From contig JALQBC010000004.1 in the NCBI GenBank assembly GCA_023375675.1, positions 186,001 to 250,000 on the forward strand: a stretch of DNA of 64,000 nt, read 5' to 3'. A model generated the notes under the pieces. The model was not told the origin of the DNA. It was given only the letters and a program-made list of their open reading frames with translations, and did no database searches. This document shows, piece after piece, positions 43,646 through 54,518 of this stretch. The position numbers were made by a program, and so were the translations under genes. Source of the DNA: Cytospora piceicola. Taxonomy: Eukaryota > Ascomycota > Sordariomycetes > Diaporthales > Cytosporaceae. The first letter of the stretch is position 1; each line of letters starts with the position of its first letter.

Positions 43646-44557
43646 CGACTGGGCAATTTCATTCGGTGATACGGCGCACAGAGACAGGCTATTATGTTTT
43701 GCTGATTGATACCCCAGTTCTGTTCACATGCAATGCAATCACTTTATGACCTCTCAACTGAATAGTAATTCCACACAGTAGTATCTGGTAATGCTCTCCG
43801 GCATTTCTCCTCGGCCATGGCGCAAGCCAACCGGCAGCCGTTCAGGAAGGGTTCCATCGGCGGCGTTCAACGGGAAGCGTGAGTTGGGTGGCGTCGTAAT
43901 CACCTGATGCATTGCTGTGGGAGAATGTGACGCTGAAGAGTTCTGGCGCGTAACCCCCACGCAACCTTCGGATGAAGGTTCCATTCTCATTACTTGATCC
44001 GGCTCACTCCGAGTACTGGTAACAGAGGCAATGTAACGAAGTGAATGAACCGGGGAAGGATCAACTTCGGGACCACAAGGATGTGCGAACTGATTTGATT
44101 TGTTCAGTCAGTTTCAGGCTTGCGACCGGTGTTCGATCAGATGTCAAACTGAAGACAGAAACGTTTTTGGTGATCAGAACGCAGGATCTGGATTACAACG
44201 GACCTTCTCGATGGAATCTCGAGATAATATGACCATTCGAAAACATTGTAGGCGAACGATCCTCCAGTGCCAGTCAATCTTTCACACACTCAGGGCTCCA
44301 GGGATGTCACGACGCCCCCTTGAAAACTATAATCCAGGCCAAAAGACTTTTTCTGTTGCACGAAAGGAGAATAACTTCTATGTCCAGTAACGGTTGTGGA
44401 AAGGCGGCGATTATATAGTGTGCAGGTCTGGGCTGTGACAACAGTTCTATGCTACTGTAAACATGACGCCGCCCTTAGCATCCGATACGCCCAAGCCATA
44501 TTGGAAACAGCAGTAAATAGTTAGTCAGAGACTAATAGGCCTCATTCTTCAGGCTTT
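43646..44557. other. Intergenic between convergent genes
   Basis: About 900 bases. No supported gene; small frames near 43754-43990 (minus) and 44041-44390 (plus) have no recognisable family. Confidence 0.5.
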
Positions 44558-45853
44558 CTAGTAACCCTCCTTCTTGTTCACTCTGTTGGTGTACTCTTTG
44601 CCCTCGCTTAGTCGCTGCAAGTTCAGGTTCAAAATTGCCCAAACTCGGTCGAAATAACTTGTTGAAGCACCGCTGATATGCGGAGTGACAATGGCGTTCT
44701 TCGCGCTCCACAGCGGATGACCATCCGGAAGCGGCTCCGGATCTGTCACGTCCAAGGCGGCACCCCGGATGAGCTCCTTGTCCAGCGCCTCTATTAAATC
44801 GTCCGTGTTGACGATGGGACCCCGGGCGATATTGGAGAGGAATGTCTTCTTCTTCGATAGCACCTCGAACTCGGGCGTGGAAATCATGCCGGTCGTCTTC
44901 TGCGTCAGAGGCATCGCAACGACGAGCAGGTCCAGGCCCGAACCGAGAAACTCGTGCAGTTCCTCCTTGCTCTCACCGAAGAACCATTTCGTCGGGAAGA
45001 TGCCTTCTGGGTCACCCAGTCCAGCTGGGGTGTAGGTGTCATCCCGCTTCGATTCAGGGGTCTTGCGTTCATGGAGCGTGTATGCATGGACTTCCATTCC
45101 CATGGCTGTGGCCACGCGTGCTGTCTGCCTACCAATACTTCCATAACCCAGAATGCCCCTGTTACCGGGTTAGTCTAACTCGCCAGAGTTCATATACACG
45201 GATGTCTCACTCACACTCTCTGCTTGACAGCGTCCACCGTGGGAGCGGTACTCCTCACCCATTTACCCGCCTTTTGCTTTTCGATGTAAGAGGGAACTGT
45301 TTTACAATTAGCTGCATGTCTCGTTGGGTGTCTGGGTGACGGGGTTTCTTCAGGACTTACGTTGGTGTTGGAATGACAGAAACGTGGCAATGATCCATTC
45401 GGATATCTGCGGTCTTGAATGTGTGTCGTCGATTAGTTGCAGTCGCAGGAATAAACACAGGTGGCAAACAACCATCACCGGATGAACACGCCACTGGACT
45501 TACCCATGAACCCCGTTGGCGGTGCAGAAGGCGACGTCGGTGTCCGTGAATAACGGGTCCGAGACGACTGCATTCGCCCCAGCACTCGAGAGTTGTACGT
45601 ACTCGAGCTTCGGCGCGGCGTCTTTTTCTGGCAGTCCCTCTGGGCTGTAACCCGTGAGCAGGACCGTCACGTCCTTCCACTGCTCCTTCGTGACCTCGCT
45701 GCTTTCGGCCACCTGCACCTCCAGGTCAGGATACTTGGCCTTGACTGCATCCAAGTCTTCCTTCGACGGTTTCCAAGACGGCAGCGCCGCCAAGAGTTTG
45801 TGCCCCTTGAGGGTCTTGTTGGGCGGCATCTTATCGAAGCGTACCAAGACCAT
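44558..45853 (-). CDS. D-isomer-specific 2-hydroxyacid dehydrogenase
   Basis: Exons 45853-45504, 45413-45361, 45296-45215 and 45158-44558 (introns 90, 64 and 56 nt) give 361 residues. It reduces 2-ketoacids to D-2-hydroxyacids, or the reverse, with NAD(P). The Rossmann motif GYGSIG (residues 166-171) is formed across the last splice. The catalytic triad is Arg274 in NIARGP, Glu303 in DPEPLP and His322 in TPHISG. The substrate-binding entry ANGVHGPQISEW is restored by the first splice, which shows that the acceptor after TTCAAG is used, not the next AG seven bases later. There is no targeting signal. Substrate preference (glyoxylate, hydroxypyruvate, a bulky ketoacid) cannot be read from the sequence. 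An insertion with TPESKRDDTYTP follows the nucleotide-binding strand. Confidence 0.9.
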
Positions 45854-46878
45854 TGTCAGGACAACGTCTGAATCAAGACTGGGGGAATATTGGGAAAGAC
45901 GGGAGCTTGGCTCAGTGGACGTAGTGGTGCCTAGGCCTGTGGCTTGTATGATTCAGTTTGAGTGTTAGATCGAAGGTGACTCGGGGACACTTGCGGACAC
46001 GCGGTAACGTAGTTTATTTCTCCATCGGCCGTAATTGCGGGGCTCTGGGGAATATCTAATCATCAGTGGACATGACGCGATCAACGACCTCGGGAGCGTC
46101 CCGTGGGGGCCCGCTCGGAGATTGAACGGAGTTAAACTGCCTGGTATGACAACGTATCTATCAACACTTATACAATTCGTCCGTACAACCAACGCCTCCG
46201 TCCTTCCATGTAGTATTAGTAGTTCCAAGGTTTCTCTTGGTATATTCGGATTACAAGAGTGTTGGAATAGCCCACACCAACCTCTCGGGGGCTTTACACG
46301 GTTCAATGTTACCACTAATTACACAGACATTTGTCCCATTTGGAGGTTACACAGCTCATGGATCACCTTCAAGTGTTGGTAGCAAGTGCATGATGGGGAG
46401 TTTATTTGGGATTCAAGTATAAGTACTACAGTAGTCGAATTGCAGAAAGGAGAAATATTCTGCATCACGGGCACGGCCTTACGGGTTTAGACCTCAGTAA
46501 ATCACTTGTCAAACTCTACGGTTGAAAGATCAAGAAAATAGAGATTTGCTCAACAATTACCCGGGTGCTGGCGACTGGTTGGCCGGTAATACCCCAGGGT
46601 ATCTACCGACGGTAAGGCACCACTATGCTGCTTGCAGCCAACTGCATATAGGGCACATATAATCTCATGCACCCCTGCCCTTCTGTCCCTATTAGGATAC
46701 CTAAGTAATTACTCAGGTATTTGAGCAATTTGGCACTCCAGCAGTGCCGAAGCTTTGGTATTCACTAGGAGGTGGGTGATCACACTTTTGGGACCACTTT
46801 CAGCATGATGAGATGAGATGAGATGAGATTATGGCCGGCTCAACAGCAGGAGAACATAACGACTAGATCAGACTATTG
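45854..46878. other. Intergenic, promoter of the dehydrogenase
   Basis: About 1 kb. It holds a short GAGAT-type pentanucleotide repeat at about 46806-46828. I see no gene. Confidence 0.5.
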
Positions 46879-47841
46879 TCACTCAGGAAAATTCAAAGAC
46901 TTGTAAGACTCCTCCAGCCCCACTAGACCGGTGATTCCCAAATCCTCCTTGGTGACGATCTCCTCTCCATGGGCACCCGTCCAGCTCCTCTCCTTGAGCA
47001 GTTCCCAGACTTTAATCATGCCGCCTACTTCCTCAGACAAGCTCGGCCAGAGATTGTCGTGTGCGTCCGCATCAGCCTTGACATACACGGCTTTCACGCC
47101 CTTCGCATTTGCCCAAGTCTGCAACAGCTTCCCTGATGTAGTGGTTTCCACCTCCGCCAGGACAACCTTTCCACTCGTCTTCGCTCGCTGCTCAATAATT
47201 GCCTCCACAAACTTTCCCGCGTTGGCACGGACGTCGCCAATAGCGAGCACTGGCGTGTCCGGGCTCTGAGTCTGGACCTGAATCCACGCGTTCGCACTCT
47301 CGACAAATATAGGAGTGAAAATGGGGATGAAAATGTTGGTGTGGTAGAACGTGATCCAGAAGAAAGTCGTCTTGGCCGCGAGGTCAGGCAAGTTACGGCG
47401 AATGTGCAAATCGACGTCGACCTTGCTCTTCGCATGAGGCACTGGAAGTTTCCCCCCCGTGAGTGCATCCCAGTCGGGAAGTGTGCTCCAGATGTACTGC
47501 TCCAGCGTGGGCGTCGCGGCCGCGGCCTCTGCCATGGTGATGCCCTGGCGAGTCTCCACGACCATGGCTTCCTCTGCGCCAGAGCGCGCGAAGGTCTCGA
47601 AGAAATCGGTGATGGCGTAGATGATATGCGAGCCTGCGAAGGCAGACTTGATCGAAGCAGGGTCGTCGAGGTTGGCTTGTACAATCTCAATGCCCTTCGC
47701 GGCGAGGGCCTGGGCCTGAGCACCCGAGGGGTTGCGGGTGAGGCCGCGGAGATGTAGATCGGCCTTTCCAGACAGGGCGTTGATGATGGAGATGCCCTGA
47801 TTGCCAGTAGCACCGACTATGGTGATAATCTTCTTTGCCAT
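46879..47841 (-). CDS. NmrA-like NAD(P)-binding protein
   Basis: Intronless, 320 residues. The N-terminal Rossmann motif GATGNQG (residues 10-16) of the atypical SDR/NmrA family follows the first strand. LTRNPSGAQAQAL at the cofactor ribose end is basic, as in NADP-preferring members. The segment YAITDFFETFARSGAEEA and the C-terminal substrate region with GDVRANAGKFVEAI are family-like. The SDR catalytic Tyr-x-x-x-Lys is not present, as expected for NmrA relatives, which act as redox sensors or reductases of unknown substrate. I chose the ATG at 47839-47841, which begins right before the first beta strand, over an in-frame ATG 21 bases upstream. No targeting signal. Confidence 0.88.
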   Translation of the reverse strand: MAKKIITIVGATGNQGISIINALSGKADLHLRGLTRNPSGAQAQALAAKGIEIVQANLDDPASIKSAFAGSHIIYAITDFFETFARSGAEEAMVVETRQGITMAEAAAATPTLEQYIWSTLPDWDALTGGKLPVPHAKSKVDVDLHIRRNLPDLAAKTTFFWITFYHTNIFIPIFTPIFVESANAWIQVQTQSPDTPVLAIGDVRANAGKFVEAIIEQRAKTSGKVVLAEVETTTSGKLLQTWANAKGVKAVYVKADADAHDNLWPSLSEEVGGMIKVWELLKERSWTGAHGEEIVTKEDLGITGLVGLEESYKSLNFPE

Positions 47842-49099
47842 GGTGGAGAGCTGGGGATACAAAAGAGGTAATTAGTCAACGACTGCGTACTGAAGTCCTT
47901 GAATCTTGTCAACTACTGGCTGAAATGAGAACAGTTGCTTTGATTCTGTAGAATGGAGAGGCTTCACTTTGAATAGGAGAGGCTATCAGTGACTTATATA
48001 GACACGAGATGGGTTAATCCCGATAGCCCACAAGACCTTCATGCCATAAGTCCGAAGACTTGCTTGTAAGACGACATAATCATGATCTCCTATTGAAACA
48101 GGACTAGACGTATAAAAAGGCCGCATTCTTGATTAGTTGCAATCTCCGATGCATGGAATGTGTAAGACTTATGCCGTCCATAGGCGTTTCCTGGAGGCTA
48201 AAACATTAGGGACATCTAATTCGCCCATAATTCATAATTGTAGTGACAAGGAGAGGCCGGCGGAAAGCTGTTGCACCTTGTACCGCCTTTGTGTAGCTTT
48301 TGAGTAACGACTTACTATATTGAGGACTAGGGCATGAGGAATCAACTTGAACCTTGCCTAGGCTTTCGAGGCGATGTATTCCAATCTCTGTGTCTTAAAG
48401 CAGAGATCTCACGAGGGAGCTGGAATTGTGGCCAGCATGAGGTCTTGCAGTTCATAGGTGTATACATAGCTTAGCTTAAACTTGTCTTCTATGCTATAAT
48501 TTTTGATAGCTACTAATTAACTTACAGCATCCCTAAGTATACGAAATGTATTAGTAGCATACGTTCACGCAAGGAGGCTAAACATATACAAAATGTATTA
48601 TTAATACCAACTTGTTAATACAGGTGTATTTATAATACAACTTGATTAGTATGGAAGCTATTGGTCAAAGTAGCTTTCTAATTAGGCCAATTTGGGCTGA
48701 CACGCCCACTTTGAAGTGTAAACATGCGACCAACCAGCAGCAAAGGTGCAAGCCACATGCAGTCATGCAAAGAATCATTGTGTCATTGTGTCTACGCAAG
48801 AGGTCTGCGGTCCAAACCATCCCCCGTCACTATAGCGCGCGGATAGGTGGGATGCATGGCCATTATTCGGATGAGGATCTCCCCATGTGTCATACCTAAA
48901 ATAGCATCACCCCTCTCGGACCATTTCTCTCACGCCGTAAGCCATCTCCTCCAGCTCGTCCTCAGTAACAAGCCCAGCAGTAAGGCCGAACTCGCGCAAT
49001 CGGCCGACACGAAGCTGATCAACCATGGCAGTCTACAAGCTTGTAGATACCCTAGGGTACGTAGTCATATCTGATGTAAAAGGGCCTACCCAGGGAAGA
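47842..49099. other. AT-rich intergenic region
   Basis: About 48470-48660 is very AT-rich with imperfect direct repeats of the type ACAAAATGTATTA and AACTTGTTAATAC. TACCCTAGGGTA at 49048-49059 and TACAAGCTTGTA at 49034-49045 are palindromes. No gene is supported. Confidence 0.55.
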
Positions 49100-49750
49100 G
49101 GCTTGAGAGAATGTGGGATAGGATAAGGGGAAGGGAATGAGAGCTAGCAGACATAACCAAGGCCTTCCTCTCAGTAGCTTCATAGATACACTATGTGCCA
49201 AAACTCGGCGCGACCTCAAGTGTCTCGGCGGACCCCGGAACCTACCCCCAACGCCCACAGTAGCAGCTGGCGGCCAACCTTGGGTGTCCCGCCATCCAGA
49301 CCAATGAACGTCACCGTGCGTGCTTGGGAACTCAACCATGCCCGGAATCTCCGGCCAGACGCACTCGGTCTCCGAGTCTCCCTCCCGAGAAGCCCCGATG
49401 CCCCCTGGCTTGGTCACGCGGAGCATCTCGCGGAGGGCGTCTACAGGGCGCAGGAGGTGGGTGAATACCTGTGTTAGTGCGTGACGTCGAAGTTCGCGTC
49501 GTCAAAGGGGAGGTGGTCGAGCCACGTCGGCCTGTTGGATTTTAATGTTGTTCGCGACGCCGGCTGCTCCTGCGCCAAAGTCGGGCAGCGTCATGCGCGG
49601 GTTGACCTTGTTAATCCGCTCAAGTGCCTCTTGAAGGTATCCGGAGCTGTTCTTCGTTCGCAACTCATGGTGCACGGCTTGTGGCGGCGGCGGCTGGTCT
49701 GTTCTAGAGGACATGATGCAGTCGTGGATGTAGAATTTGAAGCTAATCTG
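49100..49750 (-). pseudogene. SAM-dependent methyltransferase (UbiE-type) pseudogene
   Basis: Minus-strand pieces of a class I methyltransferase appear in order but in different frames. SSGYLQEAL lies near 49640, NNIKIQQADVA near 49540, FDDANFDVTH near 49490, then VFTHLLRPVDALREMLRV with KPGG near 49450-49400, and GWRDTQGWPPAA near 49290. Shifts are needed between the second and third pieces and between the third and fourth, and a TAA follows the VTH. The first SAM-binding loop reads DFGAGAAG directly before NNIKIQ, so the expected strand and helix between them are missing. I therefore read it as a deleted, frameshifted copy. It lies just outside the Zn2Cys6 regulator gene. Confidence 0.7.
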
Positions 49751-50331
49751 GTAGTCCTCGTAGTGGACGAAGGAAGGAGATCAGTGGCGAGCTTCCTCAA
49801 GGGTCGCAGCCAGTCCCACAGCTCCACGGCGGCTACCTCCCGGCTACCTCCATGTTCCTACATACATACTAAGTGCTTACAAACTCAAGGTTCTAGGTAG
49901 CCTGATGCCTGAAACGGCAATCCAATACCCATTCTTGCTCCAGGAGTAGGCAATCAATATGGCCCAACAAGTAGTCTCCTGCACATATTGCCCAGCAGCC
50001 GCATTTCTGAGTCCGCTTCAGCCCGGAGGGAGCACGAGACACGTTGAGACGTCTTCGGGCACAATCAGGTGTTAGTGCCATATAATTAATGCATTTACTG
50101 TATTTCAGATGTTAAGATGTAAGGATCTCAAACATATAGCTAATAAATCCGTAGACCGAAGCCGGGGTTGGAGAGCCAATAATACACTAATCCACACTTC
50201 TTCGCATATCAGATCCACCAGCAAATTACAGGCCCCTGATAAAGTGTTTATCCCACAAAACACAAAACATCTGAAGCTAACGTCTCTCTTTATTCATTAA
50301 ATTGGTATCGTTCATTACGTACAGTCTTTAA
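49751..50331. other. Intergenic, 3' flank of the Zn2Cys6 gene
   Basis: About 580 bases, AT-richer toward 50330. No gene is seen. Confidence 0.5.
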
Positions 50332-52602
50332 TCAGTTCCCACGGTCAAAATCGAGCCATCCAAACTGCGCGTCATCCGTCAGGAGCGTGCTCATCTCAGC
50401 CTCGAACAACTCATTAGAAAACGCCTCCGCATCAGGATCAGAAGATTGCATCCGATCCGTTGGGTTCCAGAACAATCCTGTGCTCGTTGCCTCATTATGC
50501 CCCTTATGTCCATCTTGCGTGGATGCCGCCAGCCTCGGGTCGATGACCGAGTCATCAACCATTATCCGTGGTTCTGTCTCTTTTATTCCTCCCGTGAACG
50601 TATTCCTGTGTGTAGAATATCCAGATCGTATCGACGTGCCACACGAAGTGGGTGGGGAATCCCCCGAGATGCTCCCGCTGTGGCTGCTCCCACCAGTACT
50701 GGACATCGGACTGGCGATCTGCTGCAGTCCCTGCTGCCACCTCGTGCTCGTCGGCCACGCCTGGTGGAGATCGCCCAACACCCGCAGGCTCTTCATCGAT
50801 ATCTCCTCGGCTTCGTCGGCAACTCGAGGACACAGCTGCGGGTAACGCCAGAGGTAAGACCCCAATGACCCGCAGATGTAGACACAAAATACTAGTATGG
50901 CCGGGAACCCTTCCCCTCGCGACCTCATAGTGAAGAAAGCCTGGATCTGTTCGTGCAGCTCAAGGACATTGGAGAAAAGCTCGTTGGACATTGTCTTCCA
51001 GAAGCCCTCCGGTGCGCCCCTTGTCTTGGGCGACACTGTGTTGTGTGGGTTGTTGACACTAAATAGTATTTCATCGAGGTGGATCCGCCTCTCCACGATG
51101 TTGCTAACTTTGAGAACCATGACGACAGCCAGGTACGAAATGTGCAGCTGTTCAGCCTTCCAGCCACGTAGGTTCCACGCGGACCACTTGTGTCGTTCTG
51201 GCAATTCCTCCTCGAACTTTCGCAATTCCTGTGTCAAGATTTGATACTCGCTGCCGGGCTCCCATGGCTCGGCGCCGTTCATTTTGAGATCTGACCGGCA
51301 GGCACGGCGGGCTACCTGACCCCAGAGGTTGTGCGCCTGGATCAGAGTTGCAAAGAGGCAGCGGTGCGGTGACTTGGCGGATTCAGGTTGAATTAGTGCT
51401 GGGGTTGTCCCAGGGAGTACCGATCTCGGGGTAGGATGTACGCCAAAGGCAAAGTCGTGCTCGTCGCAGGGAAGACGGGCTGTGATGTCCTCTAGTGGGA
51501 AAGGCGCGGGAGAGCTGTACCCTGCGTGGAGGTTCTCCTGGCTGTGAATCATCCAGAACGTCCTCCTCGCCGACTCCGCCCTGATGACCTGTTCCGCTAC
51601 CGCTCCAGGGGGTAAATAGTACGTCTCCTCGCGGTGAAGCTTCAGCATTGAAGACATCCGGACGGCAACGCCCATGTGTATGGATGATCGATCTTTATCG
51701 CCGTTTCCCCACTCAGAAATGGCGAGAAGGAAGAAACCTTGTGTGCGCTCGAGGGATGGCTCATACATCTCCGCCGGTACCATCGTCCTCGCGATTCGCA
51801 GAAAGTTTTCAGTTGCTCGCCCCGAGCCGCCATACCTCTGAACAAGAACTTGCGTGAATCTTGCCGAGATGCTGAGGATGCAACTGAGTAGGAAAGGGCT
51901 GACTGCGTTTAGGCTGCGAGTGATGGATTGGATGAAGATGGCTTTTGGTAGGAAGCCGAGCTGGAAGTATGATGTCACAAACGTGCGGCATCCGGCCACG
52001 ATTTCATCGTGAGGTGGGAAGAAAGCGCCCGAAGTTGATATTGGTGAAGGCCCGGGACGGCGCTGGCTCATGCTGACGGGAACAGAGAAATTGTGAAGGT
52101 GTGCACTGCTGAGTGAGGACGAGTGGTGACGCGTAGCCCCAGATGATGCTGGCACCGGCCCAAAGACGGGTGCATCGACCGGCATTGATGCGCCGGTCCG
52201 GAGTGGCTGAACGGCAGGGGCTGCCGAGACAGTCGGGCCTGGTGTTTCTCTTGACGTGGACGATGAAGAAATGCTTGATCTCTGAGGAGGTGGTCTCCGT
52301 CGAAAGTCCCTGTCGACATCCTTCTCTCCACGCCTAGGAAATGTGCATTCCGTGGCTGCTTGCCGTCCAGCTGACCGGCATGAATCACACGGGGCTTGTC
52401 CGTCAGGACCGTGGAGACATTTGGTCCGGAGCCGTCGACACCGGCGGCAAGCTACTGTTCCTCGACGCCGTGTTGGTGGGGGCGTCTTGCCATCTCCGAA
52501 GGCTGTGGGTGTGACGGGGGACTGGAGAGGTGGTGATGGGAGGGTATTTGCGACGAGGATGCTGCCGCCGTCTTCCGGGGAGGAGCTCCGTTCTGGTTTC
52601 AT
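50332..52602 (-). CDS. Zn2Cys6 transcription factor
   Basis: Intronless as read, 756 residues. After a Pro/Ser-rich leader the binuclear zinc cluster begins at Cys52 with spacing C-x2-C-x6-C-x9-C-x2-C-x9-C; it starts CRRCRRLRTKC. A basic linker with FPRRGEKDVDRDFRRR follows. A long Ser/Pro-rich region precedes the fungal-specific regulatory domain (about residues 215-560), which shows LGFLPKAIFIQSI, PFLLSCILSISARF and SARRTFWMIHSQENL. The C-terminus is Asp/Glu-rich and ends in FGWLDFD, a likely activation segment. It should bind CGG-containing sites in the nucleus. The ATG at 52600-52602 is preferred over one 66 bases upstream because the extra residues form a hydrophobic run that does not suit a regulator. 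Target genes are unknown. Confidence 0.9.
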   Translation of the reverse strand: MKPERSSSPEDGGSILVANTLPSPPLQSPVTPTAFGDGKTPPPTRRRGTVACRRCRRLRTKCLHGPDGQAPCDSCRSAGRQAATECTFPRRGEKDVDRDFRRRPPPQRSSISSSSTSRETPGPTVSAAPAVQPLRTGASMPVDAPVFGPVPASSGATRHHSSSLSSAHLHNFSVPVSMSQRRPGPSPISTSGAFFPPHDEIVAGCRTFVTSYFQLGFLPKAIFIQSITRSLNAVSPFLLSCILSISARFTQVLVQRYGGSGRATENFLRIARTMVPAEMYEPSLERTQGFFLLAISEWGNGDKDRSSIHMGVAVRMSSMLKLHREETYYLPPGAVAEQVIRAESARRTFWMIHSQENLHAGYSSPAPFPLEDITARLPCDEHDFAFGVHPTPRSVLPGTTPALIQPESAKSPHRCLFATLIQAHNLWGQVARRACRSDLKMNGAEPWEPGSEYQILTQELRKFEEELPERHKWSAWNLRGWKAEQLHISYLAVVMVLKVSNIVERRIHLDEILFSVNNPHNTVSPKTRGAPEGFWKTMSNELFSNVLELHEQIQAFFTMRSRGEGFPAILVFCVYICGSLGSYLWRYPQLCPRVADEAEEISMKSLRVLGDLHQAWPTSTRWQQGLQQIASPMSSTGGSSHSGSISGDSPPTSCGTSIRSGYSTHRNTFTGGIKETEPRIMVDDSVIDPRLAASTQDGHKGHNEATSTGLFWNPTDRMQSSDPDAEAFSNELFEAEMSTLLTDDAQFGWLDFDRGN

Positions 52603-54518
52603 GACTGCTACAGTAATATACAAATACGAGAGGCAAGTGATGGCGAAGATACTGGCGGACCAAGGCAAGTCAGTGGCAGAAGGCTATTAAAGGGTGCAAA
52701 GTTCAGGCAAGTTGAGCTCGCCCTGGGATGGGGGGCTCATGTTGGGGATAAAGAGGAGATTGAGTTCCTCGAGATGTCTTGTAGGCTGACATTGCACCGG
52801 ACCGGATCTTGGCTGGAAGTACGGAGTGATACGCCCATACGCCCTGGCGATATTAGATAATGGGGATCGTTGTCTGCGGGGCTTGCTCGGGAGGTCCAAG
52901 CGGTTCAACGTTCCGACGGACCAGACTTTTCCCCACTGATATCCTTCGATATCGGGATCAGCGTAAGTCCAGACTGGGGGACACTTCTTATCTGATAAAG
53001 GATCTGCTCACGTAACCCCCTAACTCAGGTTCATGATTCGCCCGCCACTCCTGATAGGCCTCTTACTCCGGCGGACGCCGGAGATATATGACTGGAAATA
53101 ATGACAACTACCATGGTATAAGGTTCAACGCCTGCCAGTAAGAAGAGAGCACCGATATATCAAGGCTATGGTTGCTTCCCTTGTATCACCTGTATCATCT
53201 GTATCATCTGTATCACCTATATCACCTGTATCACTTGTGGTCGGTATTCCTACCTGGGCAAGGTAGGAAATCCAACTGATATGCAGATATACCACCATAC
53301 ACCCGCTTGCTTGGTAATGTTCCGCGATCGCTACACACTGTATAGTGTAATATCACATCCCACCAAACATGTTCCCCTGAGTCGACAGGTCGGGACCTCC
53401 CGCTCACACGTTCCATCGCCTTGACCCCAGATCCCAATGTCCCCTCCCCCATCCAAATCTCTCGAACGTCTGGAGATCTTACATAATAAGAGACATGGAC
53501 ATGGTTCCTTAGTCTTGTTGCTGGGGGAGGAGGGTATTGCTTGGCAGCTGAGCAACACTTGATGGGCCAAGCGGGAGATAGACTGCAAGACCTCAGCTGA
53601 CGGCTTTGGACACGACTTCAATCCTGGCCAGTGGCCTCATCATCCGAACATTTCTGATGGCGCTCTCTGAATCGTCCGCTATGCATAATCAGCATGCAGC
53701 ATCTGGAGATTGTGTCATACTGTAGCATGGGGAGGCTGGGACGGCGGACGGTATTCCGCAAGTTTCCCGCGGAATACTCTCTTAGTCATTCGGGGCTAAC
53801 GATACCAACTAACCACCTACTGAAGTAACCTCCACTGCCTCCCGCATTTTTCAACAAATCCCCCCGTCTATAATACGAGGAGAAGCATCGAGCCGAAGAT
53901 CCTCCGGAGTGAAGAGCCAGCTCGTGCAACCTGGCGGGGCCTTTTAACACTCTTATCACTCACCAGTGACAATCACCTTGTTGAAACCAAAACCCAGCAA
54001 CAACACATACTCATATTTGCTTGGGGAGAGCAAAGAGATGCCGCTCATAGTTATCAATTGGGTACTCAAAGCCCCAGCTTCTTCCCGTGAATCCCCGTCA
54101 AGGCACTTGGGTAAGGTTATTCTGAGTCACCAAACATTATATGCGACTGGAAAGCATTGAACCTCGAGGTGATTACTCATTTACGTCTAGGTAAGGAACC
54201 TTGGAATAGTCGAGTCGCCAGCCATTTTCAGTCAACGAATCAAGTTGTCAACACCTCTATTACCATTCCAGGGTCTGCACTTCAGTGTAATTATGCAACT
54301 CAAATTGCCAACATCCTCTTTTCCCAAGTGAGTTCTACCTCACTTACTCAGCTACCCTAGGGTAGGTTTGGAAGAAATCACGCTTGTATGTCATTCCTCA
54401 GTGGCATGCGGCAAACGCTATGAATTAGTATCTAATTAGTGTGCATGTATGTTTCATGAGCCACGTCCATATGGTGCTCGTATCCAACGACTTCCCCGTG
54501 TCTCGGATTCAAAAGAAC
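52603..54518. other. 1.9-kb intergenic region with a nine-base tandem repeat
   Basis: Contains the promoter of the Zn2Cys6 gene, the array at 53182-53238 and the palindrome CTACCCTAGGGTAG around 54352-54365. No gene is supported. Confidence 0.55.
53182..53238. repeat. GTATCACCT nine-base tandem array
   Basis: About six units of GTATCACCT or one-base variants (GTATCATCT, ATATCACCT). It lies about 580 bases upstream of the Zn2Cys6 start. Confidence 0.85.

Noticed and set aside
47094..47813. 239-codon frame on the same strand as the NmrA-like gene
   Set aside because: Shifted-frame shadow; the NmrA frame carries GATGNQG and the complete fold.
6393..52602. A secondary-metabolite cluster (acyltransferase, SDR, methyltransferase, NmrA, Zn2Cys6)
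   Set aside because: The members are scattered over 46 kb with housekeeping genes between them, two are pseudogenes, and no polyketide, peptide or terpene synthase is present.
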